Part shown: positions 24,146 through 34,730 of the stretch, piece by piece
Layout of the letters: each line of letters begins with the position of its first letter
Position numbering within the stretch: position 1 is the first letter of the stretch
NCBI RefSeq assembly: GCF_900258475.1
Contig: NZ_LT984887.1
Span: 1,430,181 to 1,494,180 of the forward strand
Source: Anaerococcus sp. Marseille-P3915
GTDB lineage: Bacteria > Bacillota > Clostridia > Tissierellales > Peptoniphilaceae
Length of the DNA stretch: 64,000 bases
Direction: 5' to 3'
Made by a program: the position numbers and the translations under genes
The notes under the pieces: model-generated
What the model was told of the DNA's origin: nothing
Seen by the model: the letters and a program-made list of their open reading frames with translations, nothing else
The model's database searches: none

Positions 24146-25420
24146 TTACCTGTTTAAAAATCCTTTATATTGCTTCATTGTCATCATAGCTTCGATTTGT
24201 TTAACAGTTTCTATTATTACTCCAACTACGATTATGACACTTGAACCACCGAATGATATGTCTAGTCCTAATACTCTACTTGCTACAGCTGGTACTATAG
24301 TTAATAGGGCTAGGGCTACTGATCCTACAAATGTTATTTTTGTTGATACATTGGCTAGGAAGTCACTGGTTGGTTTTCCAGGTCTGATGCCTGGGATGAA
24401 TCCACCGTTTTGTTGAAGTTGCTTTGCATACTCAACAGTATTAAATTGAATTTGATTGTAGAAGTAAGCAAATATTAATATTAGCACACTTTGTACTAGT
24501 AAATATACTCCAAATCCAAATGTAGAATTATTGAAAAATGCTGTTAATCCACTTTGTCTTCCGTTTCCAAAGAATAGGGAAACTGTTGATGGGATTGCAA
24601 GAACTGCTGATGCAAAGATTATTGGCATTACGTTACCCATGTTTACCTTTACTGGTATGTGGGTTGATTGACCGCCATACATTTTACGTCCGACAACTCT
24701 TTTCGCATACTGGATTGGAATTTTTCTTTCACCTTCTGAGATCATTACAACTGCCATTACTATTAGTACTATGATTACGCACATGATGGCGATTGCGAGT
24801 ACGCTTGTGGTGTTGTAGTGTAGACCTTCTTGCCATCTAGCTAAGGTTCTTGGGAAGGATGCGATGATTCCCATGAAGATTAGTAAGCTTGTACCATTGC
24901 CAAGTCCCTTTTCTGTCATGGTTTCGCCCATCCATGTTACAAACATTGTTCCACCGATTAATACTACGTTCATTACGATTTTTTGGAAGCCTGTCGCATT
25001 TGATAGGGCTGCTCCATAAAGACCGTTTGTTATAGCTATCGCTTGGAATATTGCGAGTGCTATGGTTACGTATCTGGTGTATTTTTGGATGGTTTTTCTT
25101 CCTTGCTCACCTTCTCTAGTTAGCTCTTCTAGCCTTGGTATTACAACTGTTAAAAGCTGCATTACTATTGATGCTGTGATGTATGGTTGTACACCTAGGG
25201 CAAATATTGATAGGGTTGATAGGCCACCACCTGTTAACATGTTTAGGTAGTCTACTAAGGTTCCCTCAACATTGCTGTAAGCATTGGCTAGGGCTTGTGA
25301 ATCTATAAATGGTATTGGAATGTTATTTCCTAATCTATAGATTACAAGCATCATTAGAGTAAAGTAAAATTTTTGTCTAATTTCCTTTTCTCCAGCTGCC
25401 TTTCTTATTATATCTAGCAT
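24146..25420 (-). CDS. secY: Preprotein translocase subunit SecY
   Basis: 424 aa with ten predictable membrane helices. It forms the protein-conducting channel of the Sec system. Motifs: RLGNNIPIPFID near the start, the plug/TM2 region GGGLSTLSIFALGVQPYI, KYTRYVTIALA and the cytoplasmic loop ending PGIRPGKPTSDFL. Between rplO (16 nt) and adk (3 nt), the classical spc order. Confidence 0.98.
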   Translation of the reverse strand: MLDIIRKAAGEKEIRQKFYFTLMMLVIYRLGNNIPIPFIDSQALANAYSNVEGTLVDYLNMLTGGGLSTLSIFALGVQPYITASIVMQLLTVVIPRLEELTREGEQGRKTIQKYTRYVTIALAIFQAIAITNGLYGAALSNATGFQKIVMNVVLIGGTMFVTWMGETMTEKGLGNGTSLLIFMGIIASFPRTLARWQEGLHYNTTSVLAIAIMCVIIVLIVMAVVMISEGERKIPIQYAKRVVGRKMYGGQSTHIPVKVNMGNVMPIIFASAVLAIPSTVSLFFGNGRQSGLTAFFNNSTFGFGVYLLVQSVLILIFAYFYNQIQFNTVEYAKQLQQNGGFIPGIRPGKPTSDFLANVSTKITFVGSVALALLTIVPAVASRVLGLDISFGGSSVIIVVGVIIETVKQIEAMMTMKQYKGFLNR

Positions 25421-25436
25421 GAATCACTCTTTTCTA

Positions 25437-25916
25437 TTAAGCTTTTTTAGATGGTTTTACCCATTTTTTAACTTCGATAGTTTCTACTGATCCACCTGCT
25501 GCTTTGATTTTTTCTTCAGCAGATTTAGTAAATTTATGAGCTTTTATTGTTAGTTTCTTTTCTAGATTTCCGTCTCCTAGGATTTTAACGCCGTCTTTTG
25601 CTTTGTTTTTTCTTAGGATTTTGTTTTCAAATAATAATTCTGGTGTTACTTCTGTTCCGTCTTCGAAGATGTTTAAGCTTTCAACGTTGATTGTTTCGTA
25701 TATCTTTCTGTTGATGTTTTTGAATCCTCTTTTAGGAAGACGTCTGTATAGAGGCATTTGGCCACCTTCAAAGCCTGGTCTTGTACCGCCACCGCTTCTT
25801 GAGTTTTGACCGTCTTGTCCACGTCCAGATCTTTTACCAAGTCCTGAACCTGGGCCTCTACCTTTTCTTTTCTTATCTTTTAATCTTTCATTTGGGGCTA
25901 AATCATGTAATTTCAT
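25437..25916 (-). CDS. rplO: 50S ribosomal protein L15
   Basis: 159 aa from the ATG of [16 protein letters not shown]; an upstream in-frame ATG would overlap rpmD. The Gly/Arg-rich N-terminal extension ([37 protein letters not shown]) penetrates 23S rRNA. The C-terminus is slightly extended ([15 protein letters not shown]). 8 nt after rpmD. Confidence 0.97.
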   Translation of the reverse strand: MKLHDLAPNERLKDKKRKGRGPGSGLGKRSGRGQDGQNSRSGGGTRPGFEGGQMPLYRRLPKRGFKNINRKIYETINVESLNIFEDGTEVTPELLFENKILRKNKAKDGVKILGDGNLEKKLTIKAHKFTKSAEEKIKAAGGSVETIEVKKWVKPSKKA

Positions 25917-25924
25917 TTCCCACC

Positions 25925-26107
25925 TCAGTTTATTTCTTTGACACATACCATGTGGTCGATTTTGTGAATCATACCTTTGATTGCGTCGTTATTTTCTTTT
26001 ACCACTGTTTGACCAATTTTTCTTAGGCCTAGGGCTTTTGCTGTTCTTATTTGATCATCTTTTTTACCGATAAAAGATCTTTTAAGTGTGATTTCAATTT
26101 TTGCCAT
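25925..26107 (-). CDS. rpmD: 50S ribosomal protein L30
   Basis: 60 aa from ATG 26107 ([16 protein letters not shown]), preceded by AAGGAGAAAACA. Motifs [15 protein letters not shown] and [11 protein letters not shown] are standard. 10 nt after rpsE. Confidence 0.97.
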   Translation of the reverse strand: MAKIEITLKRSFIGKKDDQIRTAKALGLRKIGQTVVKENNDAIKGMIHKIDHMVCVKEIN

Positions 26108-26117
26108 TGTTTTCTCC

Positions 26118-26627
26118 TTAATAGTCAAATTCTTCTACCGATTTACCACGAAGTCTTGCGATTTCTTCGACTGTTTTCATGTTTGAGAATGCTTCTACAC
26201 ATGCGTTGATGATGTTTCTTGGGTTTGATGTACCTAGGTTTTTAGCCTTGATATCTTTGTAACCTGCAAGTTCGCATATAGCACGTACTGGACCACCTGC
26301 GATGATTCCGGTACCTTCTGCTGCTGGCATTAGTAGTACTCTTCCTGCTGCAGAGTGTCCCTCAATTCTGTGTGGTATTGTTGTACCTACTAATGGTACT
26401 TCGATCATGTGTTTTTTAGCATTTTCAGTTGCTTTTCTTATAGCTTCTGGTACTTCTGTAGCTTTTCCTGTTCCTACACCAACTACTCCATTTGAGTTTC
26501 CAACTACTACTAGTGCTGAAAATCTCATGTTACGTCCACCTTTTACGGTTTTAGCAACTCTGTTGATTGCAACTACTCTATCTTCGAGGTTTAGTTTTTC
26601 CACTTCACTTTTTAATAAATATTTCAC
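26118..26627 (-). CDS. rpsE: 30S ribosomal protein S5
   Basis: 169 aa. A GTG start at 26627 is preferred: GGAGG lies 8 nt upstream, whereas the alternative TTG at 26633 is only 2 nt from it. The N-terminal double-stranded RNA-binding part has [18 protein letters not shown] and [16 protein letters not shown]. The C-terminal domain has [18 protein letters not shown]. Involved in decoding fidelity. Confidence 0.95.
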   Translation of the reverse strand: MKYLLKSEVEKLNLEDRVVAINRVAKTVKGGRNMRFSALVVVGNSNGVVGVGTGKATEVPEAIRKATENAKKHMIEVPLVGTTIPHRIEGHSAAGRVLLMPAAEGTGIIAGGPVRAICELAGYKDIKAKNLGTSNPRNIINACVEAFSNMKTVEEIARLRGKSVEEFDY

Positions 26628-26639
26628 TTTCAAAACCTC

Positions 26640-26999
26640 CTAAAACTTAAGACCAGCTTCTCTTGCTGCATCTGCGACTGCTTTAACTTTTCCGTGATAT
26701 AAATATCCGTTTCTGTCAAATACTACTTCTTCTATGCCTGCTTCGAGTGCTCTTTTTGCTATTGCGCTTCCTACTTTTTTAGCAGCTTCGATGTTTGCTG
26801 ATGAAGCATTGATTACTTCTTTTTGTAGGGTGTTGGCACTTGCAAGTGTTACTCCGTTTACATCGTCGATTAGTTGTGCATAGATGTTTGTATTTGATTT
26901 ATATACTGAAAGTCTTGGTCTTTGAGGAGTGCCTGAAATTTTAGCTCTAACTCTTTTTTTACGAGTTATTAGTCTATCGTTTTTGTGTTTTCTTGCCAT
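26640..26999 (-). CDS. rplR: 50S ribosomal protein L18
   Basis: 119 aa. A 5S rRNA-binding protein of the central protuberance. Basic N-terminus ([17 protein letters not shown]), then [20 protein letters not shown] and the end [15 protein letters not shown]. 9 nt after rplF. Confidence 0.98.
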   Translation of the reverse strand: MARKHKNDRLITRKKRVRAKISGTPQRPRLSVYKSNTNIYAQLIDDVNGVTLASANTLQKEVINASSANIEAAKKVGSAIAKRALEAGIEEVVFDRNGYLYHGKVKAVADAAREAGLKF

Positions 27000-27008
27000 T
27001 ATTTTCTC

Positions 27009-27548
27009 CTACTTACCTGTTTTACCGACTTTACGTCTTACATGCTCATCAGTATATCTGATTCCCTTGCCCTTGTATGGTTCTGGTTTTCTTTTTGCTC
27101 TGATGTTTGCAGCATGTTGACCTACTAATTGTTTGTTATATCCTTTTACAATTATGGTTCTATCGTTTGGTACTTCTACTTCGATTCCTTCAGGATCTTC
27201 CATTGTTACTTGGTGTGAGTAGCCTAGGTTCATTACTAGGTTTTTACCTTGTTTATTGGCTCTATATCCTGTACCTTCGATTTGAAGTGTTTTTGAATAA
27301 CCTTCTGATACACCTACAACTATGTTGTTTAGTAGTGATCTATATAGACCGTGGTCGATGTTTTCTTCTTTTGTGTAGTTTTCTGGAATTTGTACTAGTA
27401 TTTCATCGCCTTCTTGGACTAGACTTACTCTTTCAGATACTGTTAGAGCATCTTCGCCTTTAGGGCCTTTTACTTTTACATTTCTTCCGTTTATTTCTAC
27501 TGTTACTCCAGAAGGTATGTGTATTGGTTGTTTACCTATTCTTGACAT
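27009..27548 (-). CDS. rplF: 50S ribosomal protein L6
   Basis: 179 aa with two L6 folds. SRIGKQPIHIPSGV at the start, the conserved SEGYSKTLQIEGTGYRA turn and the C-terminal RAKRKPEPYKGKGIRY. Located near the factor-binding site. 10 nt after rpsH. Confidence 0.98.
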   Translation of the reverse strand: MSRIGKQPIHIPSGVTVEINGRNVKVKGPKGEDALTVSERVSLVQEGDEILVQIPENYTKEENIDHGLYRSLLNNIVVGVSEGYSKTLQIEGTGYRANKQGKNLVMNLGYSHQVTMEDPEGIEVEVPNDRTIIVKGYNKQLVGQHAANIRAKRKPEPYKGKGIRYTDEHVRRKVGKTGK

Positions 27549-27558
27549 ATATTACTCC

Positions 27559-27954
27559 TTACCATACGTAACAAATAACTTCGCCGCCTACGTTTTCGCT
27601 TCTTGCAGCGCGGTCTGTTAAAAGTCCTTTTGATGTCGAAATAATTGCTGTTCCTAGTCCGTCAAGTACTTTTGGAACTTCGTTTGCTTTTACGTAAACT
27701 CTTAGGCCTGGTTTAGAAATTCTTCTTAAGCCTGAGATTACTCTTTCGCCATTTTCTGTATATTTTAAATCTATTGTAAGAATACCTTGTTTGCCGTCTT
27801 CTTCTACGTTAAACCCTATTATAAAGCCTTCATCAAGAAGTATTTGGGCAATAGCTTTTTTCTCATTAGAAGATGGTAGTGAAACCTGTTTATGGTTTGC
27901 TTTATTACCATTTCTGATTCTTGTTAGCATATCCGCTATTGGATCTGTCATCAT
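27559..27954 (-). CDS. rpsH: 30S ribosomal protein S8
   Basis: 131 aa. Binds the central domain of 16S rRNA and represses the spc operon in some bacteria. [17 protein letters not shown] and the C-terminal [19 protein letters not shown] are diagnostic. Two adjacent ATGs exist; the first is given. 19 nt after rpsZ. Confidence 0.97.
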   Translation of the reverse strand: MMTDPIADMLTRIRNGNKANHKQVSLPSSNEKKAIAQILLDEGFIIGFNVEEDGKQGILTIDLKYTENGERVISGLRRISKPGLRVYVKANEVPKVLDGLGTAIISTSKGLLTDRAARSENVGGEVICYVW

Positions 27955-27973
27955 AATTATCTTTCCCCCTTAA

Positions 27974-28159
27974 TTACCAGCTTGCTTTTCTTACTCCAGG
28001 AATTTGTCCATTATTTGCAAGTTCTCTAAAGCAAATACGGCAGATTCCATATTTTCTTAAGTAGCCGTGTGGTCTTCCACAAAGTTTACATCTTGTGTAT
28101 TCTCTTGTTGAGAATTTTTGTTTTCTTTGTTGTTTAGCTCTTAGTGACTTCTTAGCCAT
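27974..28159 (-). CDS. rpsZ: 30S ribosomal protein S14 type Z
   Basis: 61 aa, the short zinc-binding form. Two CxxC knuckles are visible: [10 protein letters not shown] and ICRICFREL. The family is typical of Firmicutes/Actinobacteria. 11 nt after rplE. Confidence 0.97.
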   Translation of the reverse strand: MAKKSLRAKQQRKQKFSTREYTRCKLCGRPHGYLRKYGICRICFRELANNGQIPGVRKASW

Positions 28160-28170
28160 TTTTGCTCCTT

Positions 28171-28713
28171 CTATTTCTTAAAAGGCATTCCCATTAATTC
28201 TAAGAATGCTTTTGCTTCTTCATCAGTCTTAGCTGTTGTTACGATTGAGATGTCCATTCCGTGTAGGAAGTCTACATCATCGTATTTGATTTCTGGGAAG
28301 ATTAGTTGCTCTTTGATACCTAGTGAATAGTTTCCTCTTCCGTCAAATGAGTTTGGATTTATTCCTCTAAAGTCTCTTACCCTTGGTAGTGAAATTGAGA
28401 TTAACTTGTCTAGGAAGTCATACATTTTTTCTCTTCTTAGGGTTACTTTTGTACCAATTGCTTGACCTTCTCTTAGTTTGAAGTTTGCTACTGATTTTTT
28501 AGCTTTTAATTCTATTGGTTGTTGACCAGTTATTAGGCTTAGCTCACGTTTTGCTGAGTTTAATAAGTTTTGGTTATCTTTTGCTTCTCCAAGTCCGCAG
28601 TTTATAACTATTTTTGTTAACTTTGGAACTTCCATTACGTTTTGGTAACCAAATTTTTCTATTAACTTACCAACAACTTCATTTTGATATTTTTCTTTAA
28701 GTCTGCTTGTCAT
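28171..28713 (-). CDS. rplE: 50S ribosomal protein L5
   Basis: 180 aa from the ATG of [10 protein letters not shown], with AGGAG 6 nt upstream; a longer in-frame start abuts rplX and is less likely. 5S rRNA-binding protein contacting P-site tRNA. Motifs [31 protein letters not shown] and [15 protein letters not shown]. Confidence 0.97.
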   Translation of the reverse strand: MTSRLKEKYQNEVVGKLIEKFGYQNVMEVPKLTKIVINCGLGEAKDNQNLLNSAKRELSLITGQQPIELKAKKSVANFKLREGQAIGTKVTLRREKMYDFLDKLISISLPRVRDFRGINPNSFDGRGNYSLGIKEQLIFPEIKYDDVDFLHGMDISIVTTAKTDEEAKAFLELMGMPFKK

Positions 28714-28728
28714 AATTTCTCCTATCAA

Positions 28729-29037
28729 CTAGTCGAATTTTTCGTCAGTTTTCTTTGATTTACGAACTTTTTTACCATCTTCGTAAACTATTTCTGTACG
28801 AACACCTTTTTTTAGTTCTTCTGAATATAGAAGTACATTTGATGCATCAATAGGACCATTTTTTTCAAGTCTTCCGCTTTCGCCACCCATTTGGGTTGGT
28901 TTTTGGTGTTTTACTTGTACGTTTACACCTTCAACTATTACTCTATTTTCTTTTGGGAAAGCTTGTAATACTTCTCCAACATGTCCTTTATATTCACCTG
29001 ATATTATTTGGACTTTATCGCCTTTTTTTATATGCAT
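28729..29037 (-). CDS. rplX: 50S ribosomal protein L24
   Basis: 102 aa. KOW domain at the N-terminus (IKKGDKVQIISGEYKGHVGEV), then VEGVNVQVKHQKP; early assembly initiator binding the 5' end of 23S rRNA. 9 nt after rplN. Confidence 0.98.
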   Translation of the reverse strand: MHIKKGDKVQIISGEYKGHVGEVLQAFPKENRVIVEGVNVQVKHQKPTQMGGESGRLEKNGPIDASNVLLYSEELKKGVRTEIVYEDGKKVRKSKKTDEKFD

Positions 29038-29046
29038 TTTATCCCC

Positions 29047-29415
29047 CTATAATACTTCCGGTGCTAGTGAGATAATTCTCATAAAGCCTTCAGATCTTAG
29101 CTCTCTGGTTACTGGTCCAAAGATTCTTGTTCCTACTGGTGTTAGGTCATCTTTTATGATTACTGCAGCATTATCATCGAAGTTGATTGTTGAACCATCG
29201 ACTCTTTTTAGTCCTCTTTTTGTTCTAACTATTACTGCTTTTACTACTTGACCTTTTTTTACCGCTCCGCCGGGTGTTGCACTTTTAACTGAACAAGTTA
29301 CTACATCACCAATATTAGCATATCTTCTTCTGGTTCCTCCAAGAACTTTGATTACTAAAAGTTCTCTTGCGCCGGAGTTATCTGCAACTCTCATACGAGT
29401 TTCTTGTTGTATCAT
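29047..29415 (-). CDS. rplN: 50S ribosomal protein L14
   Basis: 122 aa, the invariant length. [18 protein letters not shown] at the start, [12 protein letters not shown] in the middle and the end [10 protein letters not shown]. Forms an intersubunit bridge. 17 nt after rpsQ. Confidence 0.98.
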   Translation of the reverse strand: MIQQETRMRVADNSGARELLVIKVLGGTRRRYANIGDVVTCSVKSATPGGAVKKGQVVKAVIVRTKRGLKRVDGSTINFDDNAAVIIKDDLTPVGTRIFGPVTRELRSEGFMRIISLAPEVL

Positions 29416-29432
29416 AATAATCTCCTTATCAA

Positions 29433-29693
29433 TTAAACAATTTCTGCCGCTTGGCTAATGCGTACTAGTCTCCATCTTTTTGTTTTAGATAGGGCTCTTG
29501 TTTCCATTATTACTACTTTATCGCCAACTTTAGCTTCGTTATTTTCATCATGAGCTTTATATTTTTTGCTTCTGTTTATTCTCTTCTTGTATACTGGGTG
29601 TGGTATTTTTTCTTCTACAAGGACTGTTATTGTTTTGTCCATTGCATCTGAAACTACCACGCCTTGGCGTACGTTTCTTCTATTTCTTTCCAT
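29433..29693 (-). CDS. rpsQ: 30S ribosomal protein S17
   Basis: 86 aa OB-fold protein. [20 protein letters not shown] and the [10 protein letters not shown] loop ([14 protein letters not shown]) identify it. Early 16S 5'-domain binder. 6 nt after rpmC. Confidence 0.98.
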   Translation of the reverse strand: MERNRRNVRQGVVVSDAMDKTITVLVEEKIPHPVYKKRINRSKKYKAHDENNEAKVGDKVVIMETRALSKTKRWRLVRISQAAEIV

Positions 29694-29699
29694 TTAAGA

Positions 29700-29906
29700 T
29701 TAAGCCTCCTTGCCCTGTTGTAGCTTTCTTTCTGTTTGGATAGTCTTTACTCTAGCTATATCTTTCTTAACAGTTCCAATAGCTGCTGGGTTTTCTAATT
29801 GACCTGTGGCAAGCCTAAAACGAAGATTGAAAAGCTCATTTTGTAAATCAAATAGTTGTTTATCTAAATCTCTATCTGATAAATTTCTGATTTCTTTTAC
29901 TTTCAT
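29700..29906 (-). CDS. rpmC: 50S ribosomal protein L29
   Basis: 68 aa helical hairpin. MKVKEIRNLSDRDLDKQL and LFNLRFRLATGQLENP are standard. Sits by the peptide exit and contributes to the SRP/trigger factor docking site. 2 nt after rplP. Confidence 0.98.
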   Translation of the reverse strand: MKVKEIRNLSDRDLDKQLFDLQNELFNLRFRLATGQLENPAAIGTVKKDIARVKTIQTERKLQQGKEA

Positions 29907-29908
29907 CC

Positions 29909-30337
29909 TTATTCCTCCGTACCTGTTACTTCAAGTCTTTGGATGAATTTTGTCTTTACTGGAAGTTTTTGTGCAGCAAGTCTCATAGCTTCTCTTGCAA
30001 CTTCTTCACTAACACCACTCATCTCAAATAGTACTTTTCCTGGTTTGATAACGGCTACCCAATACTCTGGTGCACCTTTACCAGAACCCATTCTTACCTC
30101 TGCAGGCTTTTTAGATACTGGTTTGTCTGGAAATACTTTGATCCAAATATTTCCGCCTCTTTTTATATATCTTGTCATCGCACGACGAGCAGCCTCGATT
30201 TGGTTTGCTGTCATCCAGCAAGCTTCTAGAGCTTGTAAACCATACTCACCATAAGCTAGTTGGTTACCTCTATTAGCGTTACCTTTCATTCTGCCTCTAT
30301 GTTGTCTACGATATTTAACTCTTTTAGGCATTAACAT
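29909..30337 (-). CDS. rplP: 50S ribosomal protein L16
   Basis: 142 aa, starting [19 protein letters not shown] as in Bacillus L16; the AGGAG spacing favours this first [17 protein letters not shown] and [14 protein letters not shown] follow. Contacts A-site tRNA. 24 nt after rpsC. Confidence 0.97.
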   Translation of the reverse strand: MLMPKRVKYRRQHRGRMKGNANRGNQLAYGEYGLQALEACWMTANQIEAARRAMTRYIKRGGNIWIKVFPDKPVSKKPAEVRMGSGKGAPEYWVAVIKPGKVLFEMSGVSEEVAREAMRLAAQKLPVKTKFIQRLEVTGTEE

Positions 30338-30361
30338 AAAAATTTCTCCTAATCTTTAAGA

Positions 30362-31099
30362 CTAATTTTGTCCCTTTGCGTTAGCTTTGTTTGGACGTCT
30401 ATTATTTCTTTTTCTTCTTCTGTTGTTTTGTGGTGCAGCTAGTTTTGGTTCTCTTTCAGCTTTTTCTCCTGGAAGTACTTCGCCTTTATAGATCCAAACC
30501 TTGCAACCAATCTTACCATATTCTGTATCTGCTTCAGCAAATCCGTAGTCTATGTTTGCTCTTAAGGTTTGAAGTGGAATTGTACCTTCTGAGTATCCTT
30601 CACTTCTTGCCATATCAGCACCGCCAACTCTTCCTGAAACCATTGTCTTGATTCCTTTTGCGCCGGCTCTCATTGTTCTACCGATTGCTTGTTTCATTGC
30701 ACGTCTAAATGCAACTCTGTTTTCTAGTTGGCTTGCTATATTTTCAGCAACTAATTGAGCAGATAGGTCTTGGTATTTGATTTCTTCAACATTGATGATG
30801 ATTCTTTTACCAGGAGCTATTTTTTCTAATTTTGTTTTTAACTCTTCTACTCCAGCTCCACCTCTACCGATTACCATTCCTGGTTTTCCTGTAAAGATTG
30901 TAACCTTAAGATTGTTTACTGCTCTTTCGATTTCGATATCTGCGATTCCTGCATCGTATGCTGTCTTTTTGATAAATTCTCTTATTTTGTAGTCTTCTAC
31001 TAGAAGGTCTGAGAAATCTTTTTTGTCAGCAAACCATTTTGAATCCCAATCTTTGATTACGCCTACTCTATATCCTTTAGGGTTTACTTTTTGTCCCAT
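30362..31099 (-). CDS. rpsC: 30S ribosomal protein S3
   Basis: 245 aa. N-terminal KH domain ([21 protein letters not shown]) and the C-terminal S3 fold ([17 protein letters not shown]). The extreme C-terminus is a basic [12 protein letters not shown] tail. Part of the mRNA entry channel/helicase. 7 nt after rplV. Confidence 0.98.
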   Translation of the reverse strand: MGQKVNPKGYRVGVIKDWDSKWFADKKDFSDLLVEDYKIREFIKKTAYDAGIADIEIERAVNNLKVTIFTGKPGMVIGRGGAGVEELKTKLEKIAPGKRIIINVEEIKYQDLSAQLVAENIASQLENRVAFRRAMKQAIGRTMRAGAKGIKTMVSGRVGGADMARSEGYSEGTIPLQTLRANIDYGFAEADTEYGKIGCKVWIYKGEVLPGEKAEREPKLAAPQNNRRRKRNNRRPNKANAKGQN

Positions 31100-31106
31100 A
31101 TTAATC

Positions 31107-31448
31107 CTACCTTTCCTCTATATCCGCTAACTCTACGCCGATATGACTTGATCTTTTTAATATAGGGTATGCAGCACCCTTAGCTTTAGGTCTGTATCTT
31201 TTCATAGTTGGTGCATCATTTGCGTATGCTTTTTCAACTATTAGATTTTCTCTGTCAAGTCCGTTGTTGTTTTCAGCGTTGGCAATTGCACTTTTTAGTA
31301 CATCTTCAAGTAGTCTAGCACCTTTTTTGTTTGTAAATCTAAGGATATTTAGTGCTTCATCAACTTGTTTGCCTCTGATTTCTCTTGCTATATAGTTAAC
31401 TTTAAGAGGAGATATCCTTTGATATTTAGCTATTGCTCTTACTTTCAT
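31107..31448 (-). CDS. rplV: 50S ribosomal protein L22
   Basis: 113 aa. RYQRISPLK-type start ([17 protein letters not shown]) and the exit-tunnel beta-hairpin ([17 protein letters not shown]) are intact; macrolide-resistance changes arise in this loop. 9 nt after rpsS. Confidence 0.98.
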   Translation of the reverse strand: MKVRAIAKYQRISPLKVNYIAREIRGKQVDEALNILRFTNKKGARLLEDVLKSAIANAENNNGLDRENLIVEKAYANDAPTMKRYRPKAKGAAYPILKRSSHIGVELADIEER

Positions 31449-31457
31449 TAGTTTCTC

Positions 31458-31745
31458 CTACCTCATTTTGCTTTTCATTTCAGTTGCCTTTTTAGCGTGG
31501 CCTCTGAATGTTCTTGTTGGTACAAATTCGCCTAGTTTATGACCTACCATATCTTCTGTGATATAGATTGGAACGTGTTTTCTTCCGTCATGTACTGCGA
31601 TTGTATGTTCTACAAATTCAGGGAATATTGTAGAACGTCTTGACCATGTTCTTACAACTTTCTTTTCATTTTTTTCATTTAAAGCTTCGATTTTTTTCAT
31701 TAAATGATCATCGACAAATGGTCCTTTTTTAAGTGATCTAGCCAT
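31458..31745 (-). CDS. rpsS: 30S ribosomal protein S19
   Basis: 95 aa. [18 protein letters not shown] at the start, then [23 protein letters not shown]. Pairs with S13 in the 30S head. 10 nt after rplB. Confidence 0.98.
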   Translation of the reverse strand: MARSLKKGPFVDDHLMKKIEALNEKNEKKVVRTWSRRSTIFPEFVEHTIAVHDGRKHVPIYITEDMVGHKLGEFVPTRTFRGHAKKATEMKSKMR

Positions 31746-31755
31746 TATATCCCCC

Positions 31756-32589
31756 CTATTTTTCGTTTCTTCTTCTTACGATGTATGCAGAAGATTGTTT
31801 TTTAGCATTTCTTGTTTTAACACCGATTGCTTTTTTGCCCCATGGTGTCATTGGTGCTGGTCTACCGATTGGTGTTCTACCTTCACCACCACCGTGTGGA
31901 TGGTCAACTGGGTTCATTGCTGATCCTCTTACGTGAGGTCTTCTGCCTAGGTATCTGCTCTTACCAGCTTTACCTACTCTGATTAGCTCGTGTTCTGTAT
32001 TTCCTACAGTTCCTACTGTTGCTTTACAGTTTAGGTGTACCATTCTTACTTCGCCTGAAGGTAATCTTAGTGTTGCAAAGTTTCCTTCTTTTGCCATAAG
32101 TTGAGCGCCAGTTCCTGCACTTCTTACAAGTGTTGCACCTGTACCTGCTCTAAGCTCTACAGCGTGTACTGTTGTACCTACTGGGATGTCTTTTAGCTCT
32201 AGTGCGTTACCTGGTTTGATATCAGCTTCAGATCCTGATTCGATTACATCGCCTACTTTTAGTCCTTTTGGAGCTAGGATATATCTTTTTTCACCATCAG
32301 CATATGCTACTAGTGCGATATATGCGCTTCTGTTTGGATCGTATTCGATGGTTTGTACTTTTGCTGGGATATTGTCCTTATCTCTTTTGAAGTCGATAAT
32401 TCTATATCTTCTCTTTACTCCGCCACCACGGAATCTTAGTGTTGTTCTACCTGTATTGTTTCTTCCGCCCTTGCTCTTAAGGTCGGTTGTAAGTTTCTTG
32501 TATGGTTTTGATGTAGTAACTTCTTCAAAGGTACTTACTGACATATTTCTATGTCCGTTTGAAGTTGGTTTTAATTTTCTAATAGCCAT
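31756..32589 (-). CDS. rplB: 50S ribosomal protein L2
   Basis: 277 aa, the normal length. Required for subunit joining and peptidyl transfer. Hallmarks: [35 protein letters not shown] and the catalytic-region His in [13 protein letters not shown]. 11 nt after rplW. Confidence 0.99.
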   Translation of the reverse strand: MAIRKLKPTSNGHRNMSVSTFEEVTTSKPYKKLTTDLKSKGGRNNTGRTTLRFRGGGVKRRYRIIDFKRDKDNIPAKVQTIEYDPNRSAYIALVAYADGEKRYILAPKGLKVGDVIESGSEADIKPGNALELKDIPVGTTVHAVELRAGTGATLVRSAGTGAQLMAKEGNFATLRLPSGEVRMVHLNCKATVGTVGNTEHELIRVGKAGKSRYLGRRPHVRGSAMNPVDHPHGGGEGRTPIGRPAPMTPWGKKAIGVKTRNAKKQSSAYIVRRRNEK

Positions 32590-32600
32590 TTAACCCCTCC

Positions 32601-32894
32601 TTATAGTCCGTCGAAGTATTCAATTGCTTGGCTATCTTCTGTTAGTTCTACGATAGCTTTTTTCCAGTCACTTCTTTTACCATAACCATATCTTGTTCTT
32701 ACTTTTTTACCTGTATAGTTCATGGTTCTAACTGATTTTACTTTTACGCCTTCAAAGATTGCTTCTACTGCTTCTTTGATTTGTGGCTTATTTGCATTCT
32801 TGTCTACTTCAAATGTGTATTTGTTTTCATCAAGCATTTCCATGCTTTTTTCTGTAATAATTGGTCTTTTGATTATTTGGTAAGGTGCTTTCAT
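32601..32894 (-). CDS. rplW: 50S ribosomal protein L23
   Basis: 97 aa. [15 protein letters not shown] and [18 protein letters not shown] are diagnostic. Docks trigger factor and SRP at the exit. Its ATG overlaps the rplD stop by 1 nt. Confidence 0.98.
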   Translation of the reverse strand: MKAPYQIIKRPIITEKSMEMLDENKYTFEVDKNANKPQIKEAVEAIFEGVKVKSVRTMNYTGKKVRTRYGYGKRSDWKKAIVELTEDSQAIEYFDGL

Positions 32895-33517
32895 TAGATA
32901 AATACCTCCTCAAGTTTAGCAATTGCATCTTTTGTAATTACTAACTTGTCGTGTCTTACTAAATCATAAACATTTACTAGTCTTGCCTCAGCTACGTCTA
33001 CGCCAGCAAGGTTTCTAAATGATCTATATACTAGGTCATCTCTTTCTGCTGTTACTACGTATGCTTTCTTTTCAGCATTTAGGGCACTTAGTGCAGCCTT
33101 TGCTTCTTTTGTCTTAGAATTTTCTAGGGCAAGGCTATCAACTACTACTAGTTCATTGTTCTCAAGTTTAGATGTAAGTACTGAGTAAAGTGCTTTTCTT
33201 CTTAATTTCTTTGCTAATTTGTAGCTGTAGTCTCTTGGCTTTGGTGCAAATACTACACCACCGCCTGTGAAGTGTGGTGCTCTTATAGAACCTTGACGAG
33301 CACGTCCAGTTCCCTTTTGTCTGAATGGTTTTCTACCACCACCACGTACTTCAGCACGTGTCTTAGCTGATTGAGTACCTTGTCTTTTATTTGCAAGTTG
33401 GTTTTTAACTACTTCATATACAGCGTGTTCGCTTATTTCTGTAGCAAATAGAGTTTCGTTTAGCTCTAGAGAACCAACATTTTCTCCTTTTATATTTAAA
33501 ATATCTACTTTAGGCAT
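32894..33517 (-). CDS. rplD: 50S ribosomal protein L4
   Basis: 207 aa. The extended tunnel loop is clear ([19 protein letters not shown]). In enterobacteria L4 represses the S10 operon; whether this holds here is unknown. 10 nt after rplC. Confidence 0.98.
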   Translation of the reverse strand: MPKVDILNIKGENVGSLELNETLFATEISEHAVYEVVKNQLANKRQGTQSAKTRAEVRGGGRKPFRQKGTGRARQGSIRAPHFTGGGVVFAPKPRDYSYKLAKKLRRKALYSVLTSKLENNELVVVDSLALENSKTKEAKAALSALNAEKKAYVVTAERDDLVYRSFRNLAGVDVAEARLVNVYDLVRHDKLVITKDAIAKLEEVFI

Positions 33518-33527
33518 TTTCTCCTCC

Positions 33528-34163
33528 TTAGTCTAGGCTTTTTATAGCGCTTTTTACTTCTACAAGGCCGCCTTTAGGTCCTGGAACGCCACCTTTTACT
33601 AAGATGTAGCTATCTTCAGCGTTTACTTTTACAAGTTTAACATTTTGGATAGTAACACGGTCATGTCCCATTTTTCCTGAACCTTTTCTACCTTTGAATA
33701 CTCTAGCTGGGTCAGAACCTGCTGCTCTAGCACCTGCTACTCTGTGAGATTTTGAACCGTGGCTTGCAGGTCCTCTTCCGTAGTTCCATCTTTTGATAGC
33801 ACCTTGAGTTCCCTTACCTTTTGATATAGCAACTATATCAACTAGTTCACCTTCTTCAAAGATATCAACTGTGATTTTATCACCAGCTTTTAGTTCTGTA
33901 GCTTCGTCGCCTAGTCTAATTTCTTTAAGGTATCTTTTGTAAGATACGCCAGCTTTGTCATAGTGACCTCTGATAGGTTTTTTGACATTTTTTTCTTTTT
34001 TGTCAACTGTTCCTACTTGGATAGCATTGTAACCGTCATTTTCAATTGTCTTAACTTGGACAACGGCATTTTCCTCTGCTTTTAGAACAGTAACAGGAGT
34101 GATAACTCCGTCAGCATCGATTACTTGAGTCATGCCTACTTTTGTTGTAAATATACTCTTCAT
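33528..34163 (-). CDS. rplC: 50S ribosomal protein L3
   Basis: 211 aa. KVGMTQVIDADGVITPVTV at the start and the peptidyl-transferase-near loop RGPASHGSKSHR with AGRMGH-like GSGKMGHDRVT. 79-nt gap after rpsJ, the largest in the S10 part. Confidence 0.98.
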   Translation of the reverse strand: MKSIFTTKVGMTQVIDADGVITPVTVLKAEENAVVQVKTIENDGYNAIQVGTVDKKEKNVKKPIRGHYDKAGVSYKRYLKEIRLGDEATELKAGDKITVDIFEEGELVDIVAISKGKGTQGAIKRWNYGRGPASHGSKSHRVAGARAAGSDPARVFKGRKGSGKMGHDRVTIQNVKLVKVNAEDSYILVKGGVPGPKGGLVEVKSAIKSLD

Positions 34164-34242
34164 GAGTACCTCCTTAATTACAGCGGATTGATCAATCTAG
34201 TTAATTCTTATTAACCCCTATTCTCAATCATCCTAATTACAG

Positions 34243-34554
34243 TTATAGTTTAATTTCGATATCTACACCAGCTGGAAGATTTAACTTCTTTAGTGCGTCT
34301 AATGTCTTTGCATTAGGTCCTATGATGTCGATTAATCTCTTGTGTGTTCTTTGTTCAAACTGTTCTCTGGAATCTTTGTACTTGTGGACAGCTCTAAGAA
34401 TTGTAATTCTTTCGATTTCTGTTGGTAATGGAATTGGTCCACTTACTTCTGCTCCGCTTCTTTTAACTGCTTCTACGATTTTCTCTGCTGAGCTGTCAAT
34501 CACTTCGTGATCATAAGCTCTAAGTCTGATTCTTATCTTTTGTTGATTAGCCAT
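34243..34554 (-). CDS. rpsJ: 30S ribosomal protein S10
   Basis: 103 aa from ATG 34554, 7 nt after a GAGAGGAAA site; the longer upstream frame is not conserved. [18 protein letters not shown] and [21 protein letters not shown] are diagnostic. Also the transcription antitermination factor NusE. First gene of the operon; rpsL, rpsG, fusA and tuf are not upstream here. Confidence 0.98.
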   Translation of the reverse strand: MANQQKIRIRLRAYDHEVIDSSAEKIVEAVKRSGAEVSGPIPLPTEIERITILRAVHKYKDSREQFEQRTHKRLIDIIGPNAKTLDALKKLNLPAGVDIEIKL

Positions 34555-34701
34555 TTTCCTCTCTCTTTCTTTCACGCCCACCCGGGCGTTTGATAATAAT
34601 TTGGAAATCACTCGGGATTCTTCCCAAGCTTGCTCGATTAGAGTTCCCTTATGTCTTTGGCCTTAAAACATAAGCAACATCTAACTTCTAAGCACTTATA
34701 T

Positions 34702-34730
34702 ATAATACGACAATTAAGCGTATTTCGCAA
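34702..34730 (-). promoter_or_regulatory. Promoter of the S10-spc-alpha operon
   Basis: Minus-strand TTGCGA (34725-34730), 17 bp, TATTAT (34702-34707). The leader of about 140 nt contains an ACGCCC/GGGCGT hairpin (34573-34588) just before rpsJ. I did not recognise a known ribosomal protein leader. Confidence 0.75.
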